A stretch of 64,000 bases of DNA from Gordius sp. MW1 (GCA_964036665.1 OZ038529.1:5192501-5256500), one strand, 5' to 3'. Shown: positions 46,427 to 59,700, counted from the stretch's first letter. Translations and numbers: made by a program. Notes: a model not told the origin generated them from the sequence alone.

Positions 46427-48660
46427 AAAATTTATTGTAGACCAATAGAGAAACATTCAAAAATAATTAATATTTGAATAGCACTCTCTGCGATAAGTAG
46501 GCACGAGAGTTTTTAACCTCCGTCTTAGTTATTAATTCGTCAAATATGCATATATTTAATGAAAACAATAATTGTTTTCACTTTAAAAGCTGTAAGCTTA
46601 AAGTTTTTAGGGCTTGTATAAGTAATACAGTCAAAAAAGTATATTACGAAATGGCAACTTGGGATTTAACCTAAATTTTAGGCCAATAAATAAGTTATTG
46701 CTTTTTTTTTTATAAAAACTGGCGTTTATGAGAAGGTATGAAACAATATTAATAGATGAATCAATTTTAATCTATAATTTTAAAAATTAATAATTGAAGA
46801 AAATATCTAAATTTGACATCTCAATAATAATCGATTCACAATTAAATTGATTAAAAAGATTAGGAAATGATATTTAACTTCGCATTTCCTCCAAAACTAA
46901 TAATTAATAAAAATCTCGGGTTTAGATGTCATGGGGTATAGCACCTAACACGAGATTTAGGTGATTTATTGATAGGATAATTCCAATATATTCGCTCATT
47001 TTTGAATAAATCAAATGAGAGAAATGTCTTAGCAGAAATTTAGATGGATTAAGTTGCCATCGCAATCTTATGCCACACTTTCAAATGCATATTAATATTA
47101 CGACAATTTACCCTATACAATGTTTTTTAGTCTCCTCAAATTTAATACTAAAAAGTGTTATTAATTAAGGAAAGTTGCTCATTTGCTTACCAAAAAATAT
47201 TCTGTCAGCCTTTTCATTCTAGGCGTCCGATTGTAAGATGTTCTTGGCGGAATATATTGGCAGCAATTAATTACTTAGTCAAAGCTTGTTATTCGATGCT
47301 TTTATTAACTTATATGATATTATTAATATAAATTATATATAATCAAATTATTTTAGACCAAATTTATTAAAAGATGTAGAAAATATAACGAGTATTTAGA
47401 AAATTAAACCATCAAAGAAAACCGAGGGAAAAGGGTTTTTTTATTTAGCATGCAAGTTGCTATTTCCCAGGATAGCCTCTTCATACAACATTTGTAAAAT
47501 TTATAACTTTTTATTCGCTTTTAATAAATTGCTGCATTTCGTTGAAAAAAAGGCACAAATTTTTTGAATAATATATATATATCATGAGGAAAATAAGCAT
47601 GTTGTAGAAATGGTTTCAAAAACAAATTTAACGCCACATTAAAATGAGATTGTGACTATATCATTACTAGAGGCATTCACTTTTGAATACAATTGCAAAA
47701 AAATAATACCGAATAGAAAAGTTCGTTTATAACCCTAGCTTGTCCGTAAGATTGTAAATGAATTTACGGTATTTATTCTCCCTCCCATTGTCCGCTACTG
47801 TTTGGTGGATTATTGGTTTTTCCATCAGAAGACGCGTGTGTTTTTTATTAGACACACCCCACCCCGACATTCTTTGAGTGGCCATTTAACTACTCTAACA
47901 ATTTCCCCCCCTTTTTATAGTGGTACAAGATAGCAATTAGAAGAAAAAAATTCTTTCCCTTTTTACTCCCACAAAAAAATGGAGTCGAGAAAGCTAGGGG
48001 AGAAATGTTCCAATCTCAAAAGCTTAATTTTCGCAAGAGCCTCCTAAGTAAATGCACAGACAAGGATCAACTAGCTCCTACTAGCAATTTCACTTACCCT
48101 AAAAGCGTCAATTTATGAAGCAATTAGACTAAAATTTCACCAAAACATACGACTCATATTTTTTTGCTTTACCAATACATTTAATTTTTACGCTCTGCCT
48201 CAATTAAATATCTTTCACTACAATTTTTGCGTTCGTTTCGCAATTAATTAGGAGATGGAATTGAGGAGTGGTGGAAATATGTGGTTCCTGCACTATCGGT
48301 TATTGGAAGTTAGAAGAGGAGGATACAACCTAGAACATCATCCATCTCTGTCGATGATTTATTTAAACTTACAATTAATGAATCTCGCATATTTTTTGGA
48401 TCGCGTTAGCAAAACATTTGCGGAGCAATGTGTAGTAATTATGGAGATCGATTCCTTTTTATAAAGAGATATCTTTAGCAGAGAACATAATTTTAAAAAG
48501 ACCGATCAAATTTATCCACAGCTGGGCGAAAAGTTACTTTTAAATAACAAGCATAGTGTTTGCTACTAAAAATGTCGTGTCCAATATTGAAATCGCTAAT
48601 TTTAATGTTACAACATTATGTAATCCTCAATTCCTCGGGAAGGCTTTATTAATGACCTAA
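46427..48660. other. KCNQ: Region upstream of KCNQ exon 1
   Basis: AT-rich. A 69-codon frame at 48255-48464 has no recognisable similarity. It is the likely site of the promoter and any 5' UTR exon, but I can point to no specific start site. Confidence 0.35.
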
Positions 48661-49130
48661 TGACTGTTCCGATCTCATGGGACCCCGGAATAACTTTAAT
48701 TATCATTAGTGGCGAGGGTTTAATTTCAAGATATTACCCTTCGATTCAGAATAACTTCCGTCAACCCGCACGGAAAGAGATCAAAAAATATATCGGCCAA
48801 TTATTAACGACAATAAAAGAAATATTTCGTTGCTATTTCCCCTTTATCCTAACTATTCGCTTGACATCGATTCCTTTATATTATTATATTTGTACGCTAC
48901 ATTATCTCAAAGCCTTACTTCCTTACTATTTTTTCTTGCCTTTTATAATATCGTGTCGACGTAAAAAACTTACCTCCGATCTAAATATCTTCATACAGCT
49001 ACATTTTAAGCCTTTATCAGTCATTTGTAAAACATTTAAAATTAATCTCCTCTTAGCTCAATCAATAAAAGATGATTTTGGGAAGCCCACACTTTATCGC
49101 GTGCTAATTTGTATTCTCTCCAAATCCTCG
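48661..49130 (+). other. Open upstream stretch before the chosen KCNQ start (5' UTR or N-terminal extension)
   Basis: The KCNQ exon 1 frame stays open back to an ATG at 48660. The 157 extra codons encode hydrophobic, Tyr/Phe/Ile-rich sequence with AT-driven composition and no KCNQ similarity. I treat it as 5' untranslated or promoter-proximal DNA. A transcript 5' end would settle it. Confidence 0.35.
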
Positions 49131-50218
49131 ATGGCAACGAATATGGCTATCGTACAAGGGAAAGCAACCAGTGTGTTGCCTGATGAAATTGAAGACAGCG
49201 CCCAGCAAAAGAGGAGGGTCAGTGATCAGACTCAAGCCAATTTAGCTGTAAAGCTCATCCCAAAATACATATTGAGGGGATCTAGTCTTAGGGACCAATC
49301 GAAAGATAAAAAAGACAAACATGTTGGCTTTTTAGAATTAACAAAGATCCCTTCGAATTTCAATAAATTTTCACCCCACAATTCTTCAAACAACAGTCTC
49401 GCCACTTCGGATGCTTCCAATAATCACAAGCTTACTAATTCTTCCATAAGCGAATACTCCGATCCTATTTTGGGTGAATCATTGATCGTTGTTTCGGATG
49501 GGAGCAACAAGGTCAATAGTTCTCAAAGTACAAAATCCAAAATTTGGAGCAAATTTAGACTGGGCAATAAAAAGAAAACTAAAACTTCCATAAAAACCAC
49601 CGTCGGTCCCGAAATTTATCGACATGATTCAAAATACTCCAATTATCACAATTCGGAACATATTCCTTTGCAAGCAACTAGAGAACAACTAACATCCAAC
49701 GGCATCGCCGCTTCTGGTCTACAAACAATCAATCTTCCCCAAACTTGCTTAAAGGCTAATGGAAGTGAAGTTTCAAGTCCCCCCAACCTAATTTCTCGTT
49801 GTTGCTTACCATTAACATCTGCGGCTTCGAGTGTAGACCAAAACGTGCCAGCTAAAATAACTGATGTAAGGGCCCAAATAAGACATAAACCACTTCCTCT
49901 ACCCTTTTTACCCGACCATCAAACGGCAGTTGAGGTTATTAAATCACCCGGTTTAAAAAGAGGTTCCCGCAATTCTAAAGTTTCAGACTTTAGCGAAAGC
50001 AGTGAGGGTTACAATGGGAGCTCAATTTCAAGTAAGGCTACCTTTCATTCTTGCTGCCAGAGACTGGAGCCTCGGGTGAGTTTGTTAGGCCGTCCCCTCA
50101 CTTCTTGTAGCAAATGCTTCACTAAACGCGACCTGAAGTATAGAAAAATCCAAACAAAGATCTACAATTTTTTGGAGCGACCCCGTGGGTGGAAAATGAT
50201 GTCTTATCACATAATCTT
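49131..50218 (+). CDS. KCNQ: KCNQ (Kv7) potassium channel, first visible coding exon: long N-terminus up to S1
   Basis: This exon encodes the cytoplasmic N-terminus of a voltage-gated K+ channel subunit that would tetramerise in the plasma membrane. It holds 362 codons plus two bases. Residues 313-324 (EPRVSLLGRPLT) and 345-354 (YNFLERPRGW) are KCNQ signatures just before S1. The reading frame stops right after CATAATCTT|GTAAGA, a strong donor at 50219. Joining TT to the first base of the next exon restores Leu and leads into S1. The frame is open from 48660, but codons before 49131 are hydrophobic and AT-biased, so I take the ATG at 49131 (ATGG context); the one at 49143 is an alternative. 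The N-terminus is long for the family (about 90-120 residues as I recall) and rich in Ser, Asn and Lys, so probably disordered. Family assignment is firm. The start, and whether untranslated exons lie upstream, are uncertain. Confidence 0.88.
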
Positions 50219-51023
50219 GTAAGAGCCATTCTTTGCTAATTAAAATTTTAACCTGAGTTTTTAAAAATTCGCTACTTTGAATTATACTTTTCCTTTGTTT
50301 ATCATAAAAAACTAAATATTACATGCTAATTATTTTTTGGGTCAATCAAACTTTGGTAGAAAATTATGGTAATGATAAAATGCCGAATATGAAAATGTAT
50401 TTAAAATTTTGTTCAGTTTTTACCGATCAATATTGTTATTATTATCAATTAAAAACTTTGAGATTAATCAAAGAAGGCCCGAGCCAGGCTTAAGCTGGAC
50501 AAGGCAAAATGAATTTTTAATTTAACATTTTTTACTAATCTTTTGCAACAATAATAAAGCACTATATTTGCAAACAGATAGTATAGGCTTAGAATTAAAG
50601 CCCTCTTTTAATTTGTTGATGACAAAATCGTTAACTAGACATCAAGCTTAATTTCATACTAAGAGTTACAATTAACGAAGCTTAACCCATAAAGGCCATC
50701 ACAAATTTACCTAAAACCTATTAAATAATGCATAAGACACTAATTTGCGGCAGGCAATCGTTTTGGCTGAAAGAAAATAACGTATTTTATATAGTAATTA
50801 AATCCTTTCGCGTTTGTTGCAAATGTTAATAAATCAGACGGGCTCTATTGTGTGTAATCCTTATTCACCAATTTATTTTTCAAAAACAGTTTTATAAAAA
50901 ACCTTATATTAATTACAAAAAATTGGTAAGCATTCAAGGGTTGATTGATTTGCCGAAATTATAATGGCAAAATAATTTTTTTTTTTCAAAAAATGCCAAG
51001 TATTTTGAATATTAGGATAAAAA

Positions 51024-52809
51024 ACGAGGGCCTTCGGCCCTCGTGGGAAGGGGGAGAAGGGAAGGGAAGAGGGGAAGGGAAGGGGGGACGACTCATCTGT
51101 ACTTCGTATAAATTTATCATATTTGCTATGCAATTTATGGGCGAGAAAGGTGGGAAGGGGCGAGAATGCCTATAGGGGGGTATTAAATGCCTAATGATTA
51201 ATTAATTATTTATACAAATTTTCCATTATAGGCAAAATGTAATATAGGCAAAATGTAATATAGGCAAGGGTTAGGGTTAGATTTAGTGTTTGCATCTAGT
51301 TGCGTATTACATTAGTTTTTATGGCCTTTAGTGATTATGGGTCTAACTAACATTATATTATAAAACAACACAATGTTAAGAATTTGCAGAATTGTTGGGA
51401 GAAATTTTTTGTTGAATTTGAACAATTTTTAATTAAAAAAATCAAAAATTTGGCCAATGGTCACTTTTTCTCTATTGGTCAGTACCAACAGATACTCTAT
51501 AAGTCAATGATAGCCAAAAAAACGGGAAAAAAAATTTTGATGCTCACTTTGGCCAAAGGTCATTTTTTTCCATTGGTCGGCAGCCAGCTCACGGTAAAAG
51601 TGGATATAAATTCATAAGAGTAAAAAAAACAAAACAAAAAATTTTCGAATCACATTTTGGCTAATGGTCATTTTTTTCCATTGGTCAGCAGCCAGGACAC
51701 GGTAAAAGTGGATATAAATTCATAATAGTCAAAAAAAACGAAAAAAAAGTTTTCGAATCACATTTTGGCCAATGGTCATTTTATTCCATTGGTCAGCAGC
51801 CAGCGGACGGCCAAAAAGTCATAATAGCAATGGTAGGAACAGGAACAATCATAATAGTCAAAAAAAACAAAAAAAATAATTTCGATTCACATTTTGGCCA
51901 ATGGTCATTTTTTCCATCGGTCAGGAGCCAGCGGACGGCCAAAAAGTCATAATAGCAATGGTAGTAACAGGAACAATCATAATAGTCAAAAAAAACGAAA
52001 AAATAAACTCGGATTCACATTTTGGCCAATGATCATTTTTTTCATTGGTCAGCAGCCAACGGACGGCCAAAAAGTCTTATAATCAATGATAGTAACAAGA
52101 ACAATCATAATAGTCAAAAAAAACTCCGGGATTCTAACCCAAAAACTAGTTAAATTGCATAGCAATTTAAAGTAAACAACTTTTATTTATGTTTATTATA
52201 TAACATTGGTCAGCAGCCAGCGGACGGCCAAAAAGTCATAATAGCAATGGTAGAAACAAGAACAATCGTAATAGTCAAAACTAAAACGAAAAAAATAATT
52301 TCGATTCACATTTTGGCCAATGGTCATTTTTTTCATTGGTCAGCAGCCAGCGGACGGCCATAAATTCTTATTATCAATGATAGTTACAAGAACAATCATA
52401 AGAGTCAGAAAAACTCCGGGATTCTAACCCCAAAACTAGTTAAATTGCATAGCAATTAAAAAGTAAAAAACTTTTATTTATGTTTATTATATAACTAGTT
52501 AAATTGCATAGCATTAAAAGTAAACAACTTTTATCTATGTTTATTATATAATAGATAATTTAACAAATCTTATATATAACACACCGAGGGAGATAGAGAT
52601 GAGGGGTGGGGCACCTCTTATGCATCAATTTAAAAAATAACACAGCGAGGGAGATAGAGATGAGGGGTGGGGCACCTCTTTCTCATGCATTAATTTAAAA
52701 AAGCGATATCCTAATATACCCAATGCAAATAGATAGGGAGGGTAACGGACAACGGACAACGGACGGACGGACACCAAAAAACGAGCCCATAAATTGCATA
52801 GCAATTAAT
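51024..52809 (+). mobile_element. 1.8-kb composite repeat, copy II (KCNQ intron 1)
   Basis: Same module order as copy I, starting CGAGGGCCTTCGGCCCTCG and ending GCATAGCAATTAAT. By eye it is nearly identical to copy I. TTAGGGTTAG at about 51269. The CCAAT array spans about 51450-52370. Confidence 0.88.
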
Positions 52810-53301
52810 AGTGTTGGGTTATTATTGGCATTGCTTAATTTGAAATAGACTGAAGTTTGGCTATATAAACCAGGTGACAAAAACATAGACCAAAAAATAA
52901 TTTATAACTTGCACTATATTATATACCATTAATTTAATCAAGATGTTACAGTGAGCTTTATTATTGGTAAAAGCACAGACATTCAGCTACCATAATTTAT
53001 AAGATTATAACAAACCCACCCTCCTACCCAACATAAATTTACATCGTATGGTCTTGAATAAAAACGGCAAAATTTTTTTGATCTAATATTAAATAATTTA
53101 TAGAATATCGTCAAACTCCTTGTTTCACCCTGCCGCTTAGGGATCTTTGTAAGATTACCCAAAGGAGGCGGTTTTGTAATTTTAGTTTTTTTAAAAATAA
53201 ACTTTATAAAACGTTAACTTAAACAAAAAAGTTTCTTAATTGCCCTGCCATATTCTAATGAGTTCAATCATTAACTCCATCGATGGATATTTGATAATAA
53301 A

Positions 53302-53455
53302 CATGGGCGTAGCCAGGATTGGATTTAAAGGGGGGCAAGATTGATTTAGGGAGGTCAAACTGATAATTCTTGAAAATTCACTAATTTTATAAAATTTGGA
53401 TTCAGAGGGGGGGGGGGAAGCCGCCCCTTTCTGCCAACCCCTGGCTACGCCCATG
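53302..53455 (+). mobile_element. CATGGGCGTAGCCA MITE in KCNQ intron 1
   Basis: 154 bp with perfect ends CATGGGCGTAGCCAGG/CCTGGCTACGCCCATG. No clear target duplication. Confidence 0.88.
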
Positions 53456-54747
53456 CTAATCGATGATTCTTAAACGTTTTAATTTCATTATTATACATAT
53501 TATATGCATTAGCATTTAAACATATTAAATTCTGTCTTAAAATCATCAGTTGGTATATTTGCGGAATATTTCTAGGTCTACTGCCAAATTTTCTGAATGT
53601 AAGCTTCATGATATCCAAATAAATTTAGAGTTTTCTAGTTGTCAGCTATATATGTTTTACCATAATATGTTCTAGGTGTCCATACAACTCGAGATATCTA
53701 GAGTTTTTAGGGATCTTAATTGCTTGCCAAAATTTTCCAGTGAACTTTGCAAATTTGTGTGCATTTTTAATTAATAATTATTAAGATATTAAATATTTCC
53801 GGAGACCTACGAGTACCATCTAATCTTTATTAAAGCATACTCATTAAAAATAGTCCTTTGGATACAAGCAGCAAAAAATTGCTTTTATCTATTTGAATCT
53901 TAGGATACCTACCGTATGAAATATTATTATTCATTTACATTAAAATATTAATTGTCGTTTATGACATATTTGCAATTTTAGCGAGATTTTTATCTCAGAA
54001 TGAATACTTTCATAAAGGTGTAATATTTTTTAACCCCTTTTTCACCTATAAAAAATGTACGTTTAACTTTTCCAGGTATATTTCTCAACATTATTTTAAA
54101 TGTGCCAATAAATTCCATTATTCCATAATCCTTTAATTTTCAATAATCATATTATATGGAAATTTGTCAATTTATACCTGGCGGACATTTATATGATGTA
54201 TAGTATACTAATGGTAGCGGTTCTAGCCAACCCACTCCCCCCTCTTAAACTTTTGCAAAGCATAATTTATGTGTTGAAAAAGCCTTATTCTAGGTAATAT
54301 ATCTTTACCAGTTTAGCGGTAAAGTATTTCCTGTCGTTAACGCAGTTGAAAGTTAATTTATTACCAACTTTTTTGAAAGTTATTATTTATGATGTGGGAG
54401 AAATATCCTTCAAAATTGATTTTTTTTATTTAGTGGAATATGCAAGTTACTCCAACCTATTGTTGTTTTTAGATTATTGAACGATAAAACTTTTCGAGTG
54501 TTTTAAAAGTTGTATCGTATTTTTGGACAAAAATAGGTAACTTTACCATAGTAAGTTAAATTAACCTGATGTGAATATGGTAACCTGCCAAAATATAAAC
54601 CATAACATACAACACAAAGGAAAATTTGTCATCGCCTAGTCCAAACTTAAACTTGCATTGATAAAAACCAGTTGTCACCCGACTATATTATAAAATAGTA
54701 TTAATCTACTTACCTTATCATTTGACTTACCATATTTTATTTTAATA

Positions 54748-54843
54748 ATTAATTGCTATGCAATTTATGGGCTCGTTTTTTGGTGTCCGTCCGTTGTCCG
54801 TCCGTCCGTCCGTCCCCCTATCTATTTGCATTGGGTATATTTT
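54748..54843 (-). repeat. Solo terminal fragment of the composite repeat
   Basis: TTAATTGCTATGCAATTTAT, then GGGCTCGTTTTTTGGTGTCC, a GTCC microsatellite (about 54784-54815) and CTATTTGCATTGGGTATATT: only the last 96 bp of the element. It sits between copies II and III. Confidence 0.85.
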
Positions 54844-56264
54844 ATATTGAGAAATTGAAAATAAATATTGGGAAAGCAATATTATATATATTCAAAAAAA
54901 GTTAAGGAATTATAAAATAATTAGATCTTTTTTGAAGCTATTTTAAACATCTGCGTGCTCAAGTAATAAATTACCATCCATTACAATTGGCTTGGGCATA
55001 GGCATTTTGTGTCTATTATTTTATAGATTTCAAAAATAAAATGTTAAATTTTCTGTCATAATGTCCCTGGTGAAAGTGATATCCAATATTATAATGCCTA
55101 TTAATAATTTGTCATTTTCAAGGTAAAAAAAACCTTCCTATCATGAATTGATGATTTATAGTATAATTTAACATAGGTTTAGGCGTCAAAATTAATGTCG
55201 ATATATATGGATTAACGTGTTCGTTACCACATAATATGCTTTTGCAAACCATGCTAGCCTACTATTTTTTCAAATTAAAATTTTATGACAGCACATTCAG
55301 TTATAATAATGATTGCTTGATTAAATTTATTAATTCCTATGCAATTTATGGGTATATATATACTAAATATAACAAAAATTTGGGAATTATAGCCCACATA
55401 ATTTATATTTTAGCGTTTAAATTTAGCCATGGTATTTTGTCAATAATTTAGATTAAATCTATAAAGATAATTGTTCAGTATAAATAGAGTTAAATGGCCA
55501 TTTTGCCTAAATGTTTTTAACTCACAAATATTTAATTATACTTTACACCGTATGGTTTAATATAATTAGAAGAAAATAGGTTAGAGAGTAAAACAAATTT
55601 ATATTCTATCGGCGTGTCTCTTATAAATAAAGTGCTTTAATGGCCGGAGACAACACTAAGGAGAAAGGTATAACATATTTGAGTCTGTATTAGAGTCAAA
55701 ACTGAACAAAATTCATAGATACCTTCATGTTTGCTATCACATCGCTTAGACATTAACGGGTACCATTACAATTTGTGCCTTAGTTTCATGAATTATTCAT
55801 ACAAGGTTTAAACAATTTAGAATATATCGTTACCACTTAACCTTGTCTATAAAAGTCTAATTTTACTTAACTCAAAACAAAAAGTGCCTCTAAAGACTTT
55901 AATCCTGTTTAGCAGGTGTCCTAATTCTTTTTGTGTAAGATCCCGAATTATGAATATATCATATTAGAAAATTCAATATGGGTTGAAAATTGTGTGCTTT
56001 TCGAATTATTTACATTACAAAACATATTTATAAATTTTATTTTACAAAGATTGCATACAAGCTATTACTTATAAAATAAATGAAAAGCTAAGTAAATTGA
56101 AATAAATTCTACTTGATTGTATGAGGATGAGCTTACTCGTTTTGTAAATATCAAATTTGGGTTATCAAAGAAATATTCGAATTTAATCTTCCGCTGTGTT
56201 GTGTAAAACAATAGTCCTGCCCTCCGCTAAATATATATCGGTAGAGCATCAATTTGCTAATTTT

Positions 56265-58108
56265 TTAATTGCTATGCAATTTATGGGCTCGTTTTTTGGT
56301 GTCCGTCCGTCCGTCGTCCGTTACCCTATCTATTTGCATTGGGTATATTAGGTTATCGCTTTTTTAAATTAATGCATGAGAAAGAGGTGCCCCACCCCTC
56401 ATCTCTATCTCCCTCGCTGTGTTATTTTTTAAATTAATGCATAAGAGGTGCCCCACCCCTCATCTCTATCTCCCTCGGTGTGTTATATATAAGATTTGTT
56501 AAATTATCTATTATATAATAAACATAAATAAAAGTTGTTTACTTTTAATGCTATGCAATTTAACTAGTTTTTGTTATATAATAAACATAGATAAAAGTTG
56601 TTTACTTTTAATGCTAAGCAATTTAACTAGTTATATAATAAACATAAATAAAAGTTGTTTACTTTTTAATTGCTATGCAATTTAACTAGTTTTGGGGTTA
56701 GAATCCCGGAGTTTTTTTGACTCTTATGATTGTTCTTGTTACTATCATTGATAATAAGAATTTAGGCGTCCGCTGGCTGCTGACCAATGAAAAAAATGAC
56801 CATTGGCCAAAATGTAAATCGAAATTATTTTTTTTGTTTTTTTTGACTATTATGATTGTTCCTGTTTCTACCATTGCTATTATGACTTTTTGGCCGTCCG
56901 CTGGCTGCTGACCAATGTTATATAATAAACATAAATAAAAGTTGTTTACTTTTAATTGCTATGCAATTTAACTAGTTTTGGGTTAGAATCCCGGAGTTTT
57001 TTTGACTCTTATGATTGTTCTTGTTACTATCATTGATAATAAGACTTTTTAACCGTCCGTTGGCTGCTGACCAATGAAAAAATGACCATTGGCCAAAATG
57101 TGAACCCGAGTTTATTTTTTCGTTTTTTTTTGACTATTATGATTGTTCCTGTTACTACCATTGCTATTATGACTTTTTGGCCGTCCGCTGGCTCCTGACC
57201 GATGGAAAAAATGACCATTGGCCAAAATGTGAATCGAAATTATTTTTTTCGTTTTTTTTGACTATTATGATTGTTCCTGTTCCTACCATTGCTATTATGA
57301 CTTTATGGCCGTCCGCTGGCTGCTGACCAATGGAATAAAATGACCATTGGCCAAAATGTGATTCGAAAACTTTTTTATCGTTTTTTTTGACTATTATGAA
57401 TTTATATCCACTTTTACCGTATCCTGGCTGCTGACCAATGGAAAAAAATGACCATTGGCCAAAATGTGATTCGAAAATTTTTTTTTCGTTTTTTTTACTC
57501 TTATGAATTTATATCCACTTTTACCGTGTGCTGGCTGCTGACCAATGGAAAAAAATGACCATTGGCCAAAGTGAGCATCAAAATTTTTTTTTCCGTTTTT
57601 CTGGCTATCATTGACTTATAGAGTATCTGTTGGTACTGACCAATAAAGAAAAAGTGACCATTGGCCAAATTTTTAATTTTTTTAATTAAAAATTGTTCAA
57701 ATTCAACAAAAAATTTCTCCCAACAATTCTGCAAATTCTTAACATTGTGTTGTTTTATAATATAATGTTTGTTAGACCCATAATCACTAAAGGCCATAAA
57801 ATGTAATACGCAACTAGATGCAAACACTAAATCTAACCCTAACCCTTGCCTATATTACATTTTGCCTTTATTACATTTTGCCTATAAATGGAAAATTTGT
57901 ATAAATAATTAATTAATCATTAGGCATTTAATACCCCCCTATAGGCATTCTCGCCCTTTCCCACCTTTCTCGCCCATAAATTGCATAGCAAATATGATAC
58001 ATTTATACGAAGTACAGATGAGTCGTCCCCCCTTCCCTTCCCCTCTTCCCTTCCCTTCCCCTCTTCCCTTCCCTTCTCCCCCTTCCCACGAGGGCCGAAG
58101 GCCCGAGT
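56265..58108 (-). mobile_element. 1.8-kb composite repeat, copy III, inverted (KCNQ intron 1)
   Basis: Reverse-complement copy running from TTAATTGCTATGCAATTTAT to GGGCCGAAGGCCCGAG. It includes the CCAAT array (about 56765-57665), the doubled segment CACCCCTCATCTCTATCTCC, and an extra purine-tract duplication. It differs from copy II mainly by small indels and one extra TAAATTGCATAGCA-type repeat. Confidence 0.88.
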
Positions 58109-58851
58109 TTTTAATAATTAACAATTTTTGTATATTAAATATTTTTATGAATTGTTAAAATAATCGCTGTCTAAAATTAAGTTGTTATTGATTTTAAGGT
58201 TTAAATATTATAATAAATTTCTAAATTCATCTCTTATTTCATAAGAACTTATTTAATTTTTAAAGTTCATCAAATTATTATTATAGTTTAAAATGTTTGA
58301 AACAATTAATGATAGATACATCGTTAATAAAGCCCATTCCACTCTCGGCTAACACTTTTAATCACACATGATATATGTAAAAAAGGCTCATGATAAGTTA
58401 TAAACAGATAAAGGATATGTTTATATTTTTTTCATTTACTAGCTCTTATCTATTAATCAATGAATGCTAATTATTATTTCTCTCATTTATTTTGCTAATG
58501 TGGTTTTATTGTGACTTTTAAGTTTATATAATTGAATAAATAAAAGAAAACTAAATCGACTTGTAGGTATGTAAATGGTTCTATTCTATGTATGTCATGT
58601 ATGCTTGGCTAATCAATTATAGAACCTTGGCGATATACTTTGATATTTATTTAATTATATTTATTGAATTTTATTTGTCTAACTCTTTTAGATCTTTCCA
58701 GCTTATGTAAAACAATAATTTTCCATTAGAAGTAGTAGTTACCCTTCCTTTGACATATGATATTCTTTGTACATTATTAAAATCTTTATATCGCCTTAAA
58801 TATCTTTGAGCTTAAACAAATCAACTTTATTAATTTTATTTATTCTGATAG

Positions 58852-58942
58852 ATTTTTGGCTGTTTTCATATGCTTGGTCCTTAGCGTTTTCGCTACAGTG
58901 CCTCAGTACGAAAAGGTTGCTGGTGAAGTGCTCTTTAACATG
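58852..58942 (+). CDS. KCNQ: KCNQ channel exon 2: S1 helix
   Basis: A 91-base exon between acceptor CTGATAG and donor ATG|GTATTT. It enters in phase 2 and leaves in phase 0. It encodes residues 363-393, with S1 (FLAVFICLVLSVFATV) followed by PQYEKVAGEVLFNM, colinear with the S1 and S1-S2 loop of KCNQ1. The length equals human KCNQ1 exon 2 (91 bases, from remembered c.387-477 numbering). Intron 1 before it is 8633 bases long. Confidence 0.93.
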
Positions 58943-59263
58943 GTATTTGCTAATTTATATATATACTCTTTATAAAACGGTTTTCTCCAGCATCAATTAA
59001 GAAGATTATTTTAAAATTTATTAGGTGAGAGGGAAGTGTTTAATTTGAAAAAATAAAAGGCAACGAGAGTATTCCGCTACTCGCCCTTTAAAGAAACTTC
59101 ATAGTTAATAAGATAAAGATATTATTTTTCATAAAAAAATATATAAAAACTTAATGTAGCTCTAACTTAATTTAACTAGATTTTAAAGTGTTTAATGGTG
59201 TTTGACTTTTCTACCATAGTTTTTTACATAATTTTTTTTAATAATTTCATGATTATTTGTAAG

Positions 59264-59390
59264 GAAGTCGTTATGGTTGCATGGTTTATAGTGGAACATA
59301 TAGCGAGAATATGGTCCGCTGGATGTCGCTCAAGATACATGTATCTAATAGGAAGATTAAGGTTCGCCACACGCCCTTTCACACTATTAG
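59264..59390 (+). CDS. KCNQ: KCNQ channel exon 3: S2 and S2-S3 linker
   Basis: A 127-base exon between acceptor TTTGTAAG and donor TTAG|GTTACT, entering in phase 0 and leaving in phase 1. It encodes residues 394-435. The S2 acidic residues and the phenylalanine of the charge-transfer centre are present (EVVMVAWFIVEHIARIW aligns without gaps to KCNQ1 S2). It is followed by SAGCRSRYMYLIGRLRFATR, the highly conserved S2-S3 linker. The KCNQ1 GTEY is IVEH here, an unusual S2 variant. The length matches human KCNQ1 exon 3 (127 bases from memory). Confidence 0.94.
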
Positions 59391-59557
59391 GTTACTTTTA
59401 ATTCTTATTACATAATTTTTTTTTTACTTATTAGGGTGAACATAACAATATAATATTGTTGAAAGAGCGCATAAATCTTTTGTGCAAAGTTTTAATTGAC
59501 GTTTTGATATAAAGAAGAAAATTAATTATGACAAAATCGATAGAAGCTTAAGGGAAA

Positions 59558-59700
59558 ATATTGGCCCGAACCCGGCCTGGCATCTTAACTTTGCTCGACT
59601 AGACCCATCGCTTTGTTGTCTCTACTCGACCCAGCTCGCCCATAAGTTTTTGCATATGATGCCCGGCTCTCCTTACCCAAATTAATAAAATTGCCCGTTT
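59558..59700 (+). repeat. Fragment of GC-rich CCCGGCC repeat in KCNQ intron 3
   Basis: Contains GGCCCGAACCCGGCCTGG and later GCCCGGCTC, resembling the left block of the GC-rich MITE. The ends are not recognisable. Confidence 0.45.

Larger units (their letters stand above)
50219..58851 (+). other. KCNQ: KCNQ intron 1 (8.6 kb) with an inverted pair of composite repeats
   Basis: The intron is bounded by GTAAGA and CTGATAG. It holds composite repeat copies at 51024-52809 (+) and 56265-58108 (-), a terminal fragment at 54748-54843, and a CATGGGCGTAGCCA-type MITE at 53302-53455. The remainder (50219-51020, 52810-53300, 53456-54745, 54844-56264, 58109-58850) is AT-rich with no coding signal that I recognise. 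Confidence 0.85.

Noticed and set aside
48255..48464. 69-codon frame upstream of KCNQ as a separate gene or exon
   Set aside because: No similarity to known proteins, AT-driven composition in its second half, and no splice signals linking it to the KCNQ frame.
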